Assembly: GCF_050948215.1 (NCBI RefSeq)
Contig: NW_027488708.1
Span: forward strand, 186,001-250,000
Reading direction: 5' to 3'
Origin: Halictus rubicundus
Taxonomy: Eukaryota; Arthropoda; Insecta; Hymenoptera; Halictidae
Length of the DNA stretch: 64,000 nt
Translations under genes and position numbers: made by a program
Part shown: positions 54,701-64,000 of the stretch, one piece after another
Layout: every line of letters starts with the position of its first letter
Position numbering within the stretch: position 1 is the first letter of the stretch
Notes under the pieces: generated by a model
Told to the model about the DNA's origin: nothing
Seen by the model: only the letters and a program-made list of their open reading frames with translations
Databases searched by the model: none

Positions 54701-57700
54701 TATCCTCTATCCTATCCTATCCTCTATCCTATCCTATCCTCTATCGTATCCTATTCTCTATCCTATCCTATCCTCTATCCTATGCTATCCTCTATCGTAT
54801 CCTATCCTCTATCGTATCCTCTATCATATCCTATCCTCTATCCTATCCTATCCTCTATCCTATCCTTATCCTCTATCGTATCCTATCCTCTATCCTACCC
54901 TATCCTCTATCCTATCCTATCCTCTATCCTATCCTATCCTCTATCCTATCCTATCCTCTATCCTATCCTATCCTCTATCCTATCCTATCCTCTATCCTAT
55001 CCTATCCTCTATCCTATCCTATCCTCTATCCCATCCTATCCTCTATCCTGTCCTATCCTCTATCCTATCCTATCCTCTATCCTATCCTATCCTCTATCCT
55101 ATCCTATCCTCTATCGTATCCTATCCTCTATCCTATTAAATCCTATATCGTATCCTCTATCCTATCCTATCCTCTATCGTATCCTATCCTCTATCCTATC
55201 CTATCCTCTTTCCTATCCTCTATCCTATGCTATCCTCTATCCTATCCTATCCTCTATCCTATCCTATCCTCTAACCTATCCTATCCTCTATCGTATCCTA
55301 TTCTCTATCCTATCCTATCCTCTATCCTATCCTATCCTCTATCGTATCCTATCCTCTATCCTATTAAATCCTATATCGTATCCTCTATCATATCCTATCC
55401 TCTATCCTATCCTCTATCCTCTATCCTATCCTATCCTCTATCGTATCCTATCCTCTATCCTATCCCATCCTCTATCCTATCCTATCCTCTATCCTATCCT
55501 TTCCTCTATCCTATCCTATTCTCTATCCTATCCTATCCTCTATGCTATCGTATCCTCTATCGTACCCTATCCTCTATCCTATTAAATCCTATATCGTATC
55601 CTCTATCCTATCCTATCCTCTATCCTATCCTATCCTCTATCCTATCCTATCCTCTATCCTATCCTATCCTCTATCCTATCCTATCCTCTATCCTATCCCA
55701 TCCTCTATCCTATCCTATCCTCTATCCTATCCTATCCTCTATCCTATCCTATCCTCTATCCCATCCTATTCTCTATCCTATCCTATCCTCTATCCTATCC
55801 TATCCTCTATCATATCCTATCCTCTATCCTATCCTATCCTATATCCTATCCTATCCTCTATCCTATCCTATCCTCTATCCTATCCTATCCTCTATCCTAT
55901 CCTATCCTCTATCCTATCCTATTCTCTATCCTATCCTATCCTCTATCCTATCCTATCCTCTATCCTATCCTATCCTCTATCCTATCCTATCCTCTATCCT
56001 ATCCTATCCCCTATCCTATCCTATCCTCTATCCTATCCTATCCTCTATCCTATCCTATCCTCTATCCTATCCTATCCTCTATCCTATCCTATCCTCTATC
56101 GTATCCTATCCTCTATCCTATTAAATCCTATATCGTATCCTCTATCCTATCCTATCCTCTATCGTATCCTATCCTCTATCCTATCCTATCCTCTATCCTA
56201 TCCTATCCTCTATCCTATCCTATTCTCTATCCTATCCTATCCTCTATCCTATCCTATCCTCTATCCTATCCTATCCTCTATCCTATCCTATCCTCAATCC
56301 TATCCTATCCTCTATCCTATCCTATCCTCTATCGTATCCTATACTCTATCCTATTAAATCCTATATCGTATCCTCTATCCTATCCTATCCTCTATCGTAT
56401 CATATCCTCTATCCTATCCTATCCTCTATCGTATCCTATCCTCTATCCTATCCTATCCTCTATCCTATCCTATCCTCTATCCTATCCTATCCTCTATCCT
56501 ATCCTATCCTCTATCCTATCCTATCCTCTATCCTATCCTATCCTCTATCCTATCCTATCCTCTATCCTATCCTATCCTCTATCTTATCCTATCCTCTATC
56601 CTATCCTATCCTCTATCCTATCCTATCCTCTATCCTATCCTATCCTCTATCCTATCCTCTATCCTATCCTATCCTCTATCCTATCCTATCCTCTATCCTA
56701 TATTATCCTCTATCCTATCCCATCCTCTATCCTATCCTATCCTCTATCCTATCCTATCCTCTATCCTATCCTATCCTCTATCCTATCCTATTCTCTATCC
56801 TATCCTATCCTCTATCCTATCCTATCCTCTATCATATCCTATCCTGTATCCTATCCTATCCTGTATCCTATCCTATCCTCTATCCTATCCTATCCTCTAT
56901 CCTATCCTATCCTGTATCATATCCTATCCTCTATCCTATCCTATCCTCTATCCTATTCTATCCTCTATCCTATCCAATCCTATATCCTATTCTCTATCCT
57001 ATCCAATCCCCTATCCTATCCTATCCGCTATCCTATCCAATCCTATATCCTATCCTATATCCTATCCTATCCTTTATCGTTTCCTATCCTCTATCCTATT
57101 AAATCCTATATCGTATCCTCTATCCTATCCTATCCTCTATCCTATCCTATCCTCTATCCTATCCTATCCTCTATCCTATCCTATCCTCTATCCTATCCTA
57201 TCCTCTATCCTATCCTATTCTCTATCCTATCCTATCCTCTATCGTATCCTATCCTCTATCCTATTAAATCCTATATCGTATCCTCTATCCTATCCTATCC
57301 TCTATCGTATCATATTCTCTATCCTATCCTATCCTCTATCGTATCCTATCCTCCATCCTATCCTATCCTCTATCCTATATTATCCTCTATCCTATCCCAT
57401 CCTCTATCCTATCCTATCCTCTATCCTATCCTATCCTCTATCCTATCCTATCCTCTATCGTATCCTATTCTCTATCCTATCCTATCCTCTATCCTATGCT
57501 ATCCTCTATCGTATCCTATCCTCTATCGTATCCTCTATCATATCCTATCCTCTATCCTATCCTATCCTCTATCCTATCCTTATCCTCTATCGTATCCTAT
57601 CCTCTATCCTACCCTATCCTCTATCCTATCCTATCCTCTATCCTATCCTATCCTCTATCCTATCCTATCCTCTATCCTATCCTATCCTCTATCCTATCCT

Positions 57701-60147
57701 ATCCTCTATCCTATCCTATCCTCTATCCTATCCTATCCTCTATCCTATCCTATCCTCTATCCTATCCTATCCTCTATCCTATCCCATCCTCTATCCTATC
57801 CTATCCTCTATCCTATCCTATCCTCTATCCTATCCTATCCTCTATCCCATCCTATTCTCTATCCTATCCTATCCTCTATTCTATCATATCCTCTATCATA
57901 TCCTATCATCTATCCTATCCTATCCTATATCCTATCCTATCCTCTATCCTATCCTATCCTCTATCCTATCCTATCCTCTATCCTATCCTATCCTCTATCC
58001 TATCCTATTCTCTATCCTATCCTATCCTCTATCCTATCCTATCCTCTATCCTATCCTATCCTCTATCCTATCCTATCCTCTATCCTATCCTATCCCCTAT
58101 CCTATCCTATCCTCTATCCTATCCTATCCTCTATCCTATCCTATCCTCTATCCTATCCTATCCTCTATCCTATCCTATCCTCTATCCTATCCTATCCTCT
58201 ATCCTATCCTATCCTCTATCCTATCCTATCCTCTATCCTATCCTATCCTCTATCCTATCCTATCCTCTATCCTATCCTATCCTCTATCCTATCCTATCCT
58301 CTATCCTATCCTATCCTCTATCCTATCCTATCCTCTACCCTATCCTATCCTCTATCCTATCCTATCCTCTATCCTATCCTATCCTCTATCCTATCCTTTT
58401 CTCTATCCTATCCTATCATCTATCCTATCCTATCCTCTATCCTATCCTATCCTCTATCATATCCTATCCTCTATCCAATCCTATCCTCTATCCTATCCTT
58501 ATCCTCTATCGTATCCTATCCTCTATCCTATCCTATCCTCTATCCTATCCTATCCTCTATCCTATCCTATCCTCTATCCTATCCTATCCTCTATCCTATC
58601 CTATCCTCTATCCTATATTATCCTCTATCCTATCTCATCCTCTATCCTATCCTATCCTCTATCCTATCCTATCCTCTATCCTATCCTATCCTCTATCGTA
58701 TCCTATCCTCTATCCTATTAAATCCTATATCGTATCCTCTATCGTATCCTATCCTCTATCCTATTAAATCCTATATCGTATCCTCTATCCTATCCTATCC
58801 TCTATCGTATCCTATCCTCTATCCTATCCTATCCTCTATCCTATCCTATCCTCTATCCTATCCTATCCTCTATCCTATCCTATCCTCTATCCTATATTAT
58901 CCTCTATCCTATCCCATCCTCTATCCTATCCTATCCTCTATCCTATCCTATCCTCTATCCTATCCTATTCTCTATCCTATCCTATCCTCTATCCTATCCT
59001 ATCCTCTATCCTATCCTATCCTCTATCCTATCCTATCCTGTATCCTATCCTATCCTCTATCCTATCCTATCCTCTATCCTATCCTATCCTGTATCATATC
59101 CTATCCTCTATCCTATCCTATCCTCTATCCTATTCTATCCTCTATCCTATCCAATCCTATATCCTATTCTCTATCCTATCCAATCCCCTATCCTATCCTA
59201 TCCTCTATCCTATCCAATCCTATATCCTATCCTCTATCCTATCCTATCCTTTATCGTTTCCTATCCTATATCGTATCCTCTATCCTATCCTATCCTCTAT
59301 CGTATCCTATCCTCTATCCTATCCTATCCTCTATCCTATATTATCCTCTATCCTATCCTATCCTCTATCCTATCCTATCCTCTATCCTATCCTATCCTCT
59401 ATCCTATCCTATCCTCTATCCTATCCTATTCTCTATCCTATCCTATCCTCTATCCTATATTATCCTCTATCCTATCCTATCCTCTATCCTATCCTATCCT
59501 CTATCCTATCCTATCCTCTATCCTATCCTATCCTCTATCCTATCCTATCCTCTATCCTATCCTATCCTCTATCCTATCCTATCCTCTATCCTATCCTATC
59601 CTCTATCCTATCCTATCCTCTATCCTATCCTATCCTCTATCCTATCCTATCCTCTATCCTATCCTATCCTCCATCATATCCAATCCCCTATCCTATCCTA
59701 TCCTCTATCCTATCCTTATCCTCTATCGTATCCTATCCTCTATCCTATCCTATCCTCTATCCTATCCTATCCTATCCTATCCCATCCTCTATCCTATCCT
59801 ATCCTCTTTCCTATCCTATCCTCTATCCTATCCTATCCTCTATCCTATCCTATCCTCTATCCTATCCTATCCTCTATCCTATCCTATCCTCTATCCTATC
59901 CTATCCTCTATCGTATCCTATCCTCTATCCTATTAAATCCTATATCCTATTAAATCCTATATCGTATCCGCTATCCTATCCTATCCTCTATCGTATCCTA
60001 TCCTCTATCCTATCCTATCCTCTATCCTATCCTATCCTCTATCCTATCCTATTCTCCATCCTATCCTATCCTCTATCCTATCCTATCCTCTATCCTATCC
60101 TATTCTCCATCCTATCCTATCCTCTATCCTATCCTATCCTCTATCCT
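51721..60147. repeat. homogenised satellite with recurrent marker cassettes
   Basis: Typical satellite with TTAAAT, CCTTATCC, ATATTATCC, CCTGTATCATATCC and CCAATCCTATATCC markers. A cassette starting at CTATGCTATCC occurs at 54,781 and 57,495 (offset 2714) and again at 60,147 and 61,743. Near-pure 17-mer runs lie around 53.40-53.66 and 58.10-58.33 kb. No gene is seen in this 8.4 kb. Confidence 0.85.
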
Positions 60148-61440
60148 ATGCTATCCTCTATCGTATCCTATCCTCTATCGTATCCTCTATCATATCCTAT
60201 CCTCTATCCTATCCTATTCTCTATCCTATCCTTATCCGCTATCGTATCCTATCCTCTATCCTACCCTATCCTCTATCCTATCCTATCCTCTATCCTATCC
60301 TATCCTCTATCCTATCCTATCCTCTATCCTATCCTATCCTCTATCCTATCCTATCCTCTATCCTATCCTATCCTCTATCGTATCCTATCCTCTATCCTAT
60401 CCTATCCTCTATCCTATCCTCTATCCTATGCTATCCTCTATCCTACCCTATCCTCTATCCTATCCTATCCTCAATCCTATCCTATCCTCTATCCTATCCT
60501 ATCCTCTATCCTATCCTATCCTCTATCCTATCCTATCCTCAATCCTATCCTATCCTCTATCCTATCCTATCCTCTATCATATCCTATCCTCTATCGTATC
60601 ATATCCTCTATCCTATCCTATCCTCTATCGTATCCTATCCTCCATCCTATCCTATCCTCTATCCTATATTATCCTCTATCCTATCCCATCCTCTATCCTA
60701 TCCTATCCTCTATCCTATCCTATCCTCTATCCTATCCTATCCTCTATCCTATCCTATCCTCTATCCTATCCTATCCTCTATCCTATCCTATTCTCTATCC
60801 TATCCTATCCTCTATCCTATCCTATCCTCTATCCTATCCTATCCTCTATCCTATCCTATCCTCTATCCTATCCTATCCCCTATCCTATCCTATCCTCTAT
60901 CCTATCCTATCCTCTATCCTATCCTATCCTCTATCCTATCCTATCCTCTATCCTATCCTATCCTCTATCGTATCCTATCCTCTATCCTATTAAATCCTAT
61001 ATCGTATCCTCTATCCTATCCTATCCTCTATCCTATCCTATCCTCTATCCTATCCTTATCCTCTATCGTATCCTATCCTCTATCCTATCCAATCCTCTAT
61101 CCTATCCTATCCTCTATCCTATCCTATCCTCTATCCTATCCTTATCCTCTATCGTATCCTATCCTCTATCCTATCCTATCCTCTATCCTATCCTATCCTC
61201 TATCCTATCCTATCCTCTATCCTATCCTATCCTCTATCCTATCCAATCATCTATCCTATCCTATCCTCTATCCTATCCTATCCTCTATCCTATCCTTATC
61301 CTCTATCCTATCCTATCCTCTATCCTATCCTATCCTCTATCCTATCCTATCCTCTATCCTATCCTATCCTCTATCCTATCCTATCCTCTATCCTATCCTA
61401 TCCTCTATCCTATCCTATCCTCTATCCTATCCTATCCTCT
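60148..61440. repeat. 1.3-kb satellite duplication, copy 1
   Basis: The markers ATGCTATCC, CCTCAATCC, TTAAAT and CCAATCATC recur downstream at offsets 1596 (60148/61744), 1761 (60428/62189) and 1744 (60990/62734, 61243/62987). The jump of about 165 bp shows that copy 2 gained a TTAAAT-containing segment near 62.0-62.1 kb. Confidence 0.78.
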
Positions 61441-61743
61441 ATCCTATCCTCTATCCTCTATCCTATCCTATCCTCTATCGTATCCTATCCTCTATCCTAT
61501 TAAATCCTATATCGTATCCACTATCCTATCCTATCCTCTATCCTATCCTATCCTCTATCGTATCCTATCCTCTATCCTATTAAATCCTATATCGTATCCT
61601 CTATCCTATCCTATCCTCTATCGTATCCTATCCTCTATCCTACCCTATCCTCTATCCTATCCTATCCTCTATCCTATCCTATCCTCTATCCTATCCTATC
61701 CTCTATCCTATCCTATCCTCTATCCTATCCTATCCTCTATCCT

Positions 61744-63180
61744 ATGCTATCCTCTATCGTATCCTATCCTCTATCGTATCCTCTATCATATCCTATCCTC
61801 TATCCTATCCTATTCTCTATCCTATCCTTATCCTCTATCGTATCCTATCCTCTATCCTACCGTATCCTCTATCCTATCCTATCCTCTATCCTATCCTATC
61901 CTCTATCCTATCCTATCCTCTATCCTATCCTATCCTCTATCCTATCCTATCCTCTATCCTATCCTATCCTCTATCCTATCCTATCCTCTATCCTATCCTA
62001 TCCTCTATCCTATCCTATCCTCTATCCTATCCTATCCTCTATCCTATCCTATCCTCTATCGTATCCTATCCTCTATCCTATTAAATCCTATATCGTATCC
62101 TCTATCCTATCCTATCCTCTATCGTATCCTATCCTCTATCCTATCCTATCCTCTATCCTATCCTATCCTCTATCCTATCCTCTATCCTATGCTATCCTCT
62201 ATCCTACCCTATCCTCTATCCTATCCTATCCTCAATCCTATCCTATCCTCTATCCTATCCTATCCTCTATCCTATCCTATCCTCTATCCTATCCTATCCT
62301 CAATCCTATCCTATCCTCTATCCTATCCTATCCTCTATCATATCCTATCCTCTATCGTATCATATCCTCTATCCTATCCTATCCTCTATCGTATCCTATC
62401 CTCCATCCTATCCTATCCTCTATCCTATATTATCCTCTATCCTATCCCATCCTCTATCCTATCCTATCCTCTATCCTATCCTATCCTCTATCCTATCCTA
62501 TCCTCTATCCTATCCTATCCTCTATCCTATCCTATCCTCTATCCTATCCTATTCTCTATCCTATCCTATCCTCTATCCTATCCTATCCTCTATCCTATCC
62601 TATCCTCTATCCTATCCTATCCTCTATCCTATCCTATCCCCTATCCTATCCTATCCTCTATCCTATCCTATCCTCTATCCTATCCTATCCTCTATCCTAT
62701 CCTATCCTCTATCGTATCCTATCCTCTATCCTATTAAATCCTATATCGTATCCTCTATCCTATCCTATCCTCTATCCTATCCTATCCTCTATCCTATCCT
62801 TATCCTCTATCGTATCCTATCCTCTATCCTATCCAATCCTCTATCCTATCCTATCCTCTATCCTATCCTATCCTCTATCCTATCCTTATCCTCTATCGTA
62901 TCCTATCCTCTATCCTATCCTATCCTCTATCCTATCCTATCCTCTATCCTATCCTATCCTCTATCCTATCCTATCCTCTATCCTATCCAATCATCTATCC
63001 TATCCTATCCTCTATCCTATCCTATCCTCTATCCTATCCTTATCCTCTATCCTATCCTATCCTCTATCCTATCCTATCCTCTATCCTATCCTATCCTCTA
63101 TCCTATCCTATCCTCTATCCTATCCTATCCTCTATCCTATCCTATCCTCTATCCTATCCTATCCTCTATCCTATCCTATC
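61744..63180. repeat. 1.4-kb satellite duplication, copy 2
   Basis: Second copy of 60.15-61.44 kb with about 165 bp more. It is followed by a near-pure 17-mer run to about 63.36 kb and then a partial copy of the 1.9-kb higher-order repeat (TTAAATGC near 63,566). Confidence 0.78.
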
Positions 63181-64000
63181 CTCTATCCTATCCTATCCTC
63201 TATCCTATCCTATCCTCTATCCTATCCTATCCTCTATCCTATCCTATCCTCTATCCTATCCTATCCTCTATCCTATCCTATCCTCTATCCTATCCTATCC
63301 TCTATCCTATCCTATCCTCTATCCTATCCTATCCTCTATCCTATCCTATCCTCTATCCTATATTATCCTCTATCCTATCCCATCCTCTATCCTATCCTAT
63401 CCTCTATCCTATATTATCCTCTATCCTATCCCATCCTCTATCCTATCCTATCCTCTATCCTATCCTATCCTCTATCCTATCCTTTCTTCTATCCTATCCT
63501 ATTCTCTATCCTGTCCTATCCTCTATCCTATCGTATCCTCTATCGTATCCTATCCTCTATCCTATTAAATGCTATATCGTATCCTCTATCCTATCCTATC
63601 CTCTATCCTATCCTATCCTCTATCCTATCCTATCCTCTATCCTATCCTATCCTCTATCCTATCCTATTCTCTATCCTATCCTATCCTCTATCCTATCCTA
63701 TCCTGTATCATATCCTATCCTCTATCCTATCCTATCCTCTATCCTATTCTATCCTCTATCCTATCCAATCCTATATCCTATTCTCTATCCTATCCTATCC
63801 TCTATCGTATCCTATCCCCTATCCTATCCAATCCTCTATCCTATCCTATCCGCTATCCTATCCAATCCTATATCCTATTCTCTATCCTATCCTATCCTCT
63901 ATCGTATCCTATCCTCCATCCTATTAAATCCTATATCGTATCCTCTATCCTATCCTATCCTCTATCGTATCCTATCCTCTATCCTATCCTATCCTCTATC

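Larger units (their letters stand above)
40101..64000. repeat. 17-bp CCTAT-type satellite array, right arm
   Basis: This is the same satellite as on the left, in the same orientation, resuming directly at the 5' edge of the retrotransposon fragment. Most of it is the homogenised type with recurrent marker variants (CCTATTAAATCC, CTATATTATCC, CCTTATCCTCTATCG, CCATCC). Two islands of diverged satellite sit at about 44.70-45.60 and 49.82-50.72 kb. The array runs off the right window edge. No gene, RNA gene or other mobile element was seen. Open frames on the + strand mostly end at the TAA of the TTAAAT marker, which shows they are delimited by repeat variants rather than by gene structure. Confidence 0.97.

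Noticed and set aside
40101..63927. Same type of open frames in the right arm
   Set aside because: Same reason. Copies are duplicated along with the satellite blocks and show no coding signature.
1..64000. CRISPR array
   Set aside because: Repeats are contiguous 17-mers without unique spacers of constant length, no cas genes are present, and the context is eukaryotic satellite.
1..64000. Canonical insect telomere (CCTAA)n
   Set aside because: CCTAA occurs only as isolated variants (for example in CCTAACCCATCC near 31,595). No tandem CCTAA run was seen.
1..64000. A new multi-gene biological system
   Set aside because: The only coding sequence is a truncated retrotransposon. The interest lies in the satellite architecture and the insertion, not in a gene cluster.

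Overview
The window is almost entirely satellite DNA with one GC-rich retrotransposon fragment inserted in it. Positions 1-37884 and 40101-64000 are one array built on a 17-bp unit, CCTATCCTATCCTCTAT (two CCTAT pentamers plus one CCTCTAT heptamer). The consensus has no G on the + strand. I see no host gene, rRNA, tRNA, CRISPR array or prokaryotic signal. The only protein-coding sequence I support is on the minus strand at 38311-40100: the C-terminal part of a non-LTR (LINE-type) reverse transcriptase with R1-clade features (YADD box, a GVPQGSVLGPLLWN block, a C-terminal CCHC knuckle). R1-clade elements are essentially arthropod elements, so the window probably comes from constitutive heterochromatin of an insect chromosome (centromeric, pericentromeric or subtelomeric). 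The order cannot be fixed from this sequence.

Layout. 1-3.8 kb: strongly diverged satellite. About 4.0-4.34 kb: a clean block. 4,415-11,257: two tandem copies of a diverged block of about 3.3-3.5 kb. 11.26-22.0 kb: a diverged block of about 3.2 kb present twice (start-to-start about 5.08 kb) and a third time in part, separated by nearly pure 17-mer blocks. 22.0-37.9 kb: mainly homogenised satellite carrying marker variants (TTAAAT, ATATTATCC, CCTTATCC) and several tandem or near-tandem duplications of 0.2-3 kb. 37,885-40,100: the retrotransposon. 40.1-64 kb: homogenised satellite again, dominated by two copies of an about 5.0-kb block (41.59-46.61 and 46.76-51.72 kb). Each of these holds a 0.9-kb island of the diverged type otherwise seen only in the left third. 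Two copies of a 1.3-1.4-kb block lie near the right end.

How it fits together. The array looks like the product of repeated unequal exchange or amplification at several scales: 17 bp, then hundreds of bp, then about 1-5 kb. Old diverged blocks are preserved beside freshly homogenised ones. The retrotransposon landed in a third copy of an about 1.9-kb higher-order repeat. It is 5'-truncated, keeps a poly(A) tail and has no disabling mutation in the retained 595 codons, so the insertion looks young.

The many long + strand open frames (up to 1150 codons) are artefacts. The consensus has no stop codon in any + frame, and because 17 is not a multiple of 3, all three frames give the same 17-residue peptide period. 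They should not be annotated as proteins.
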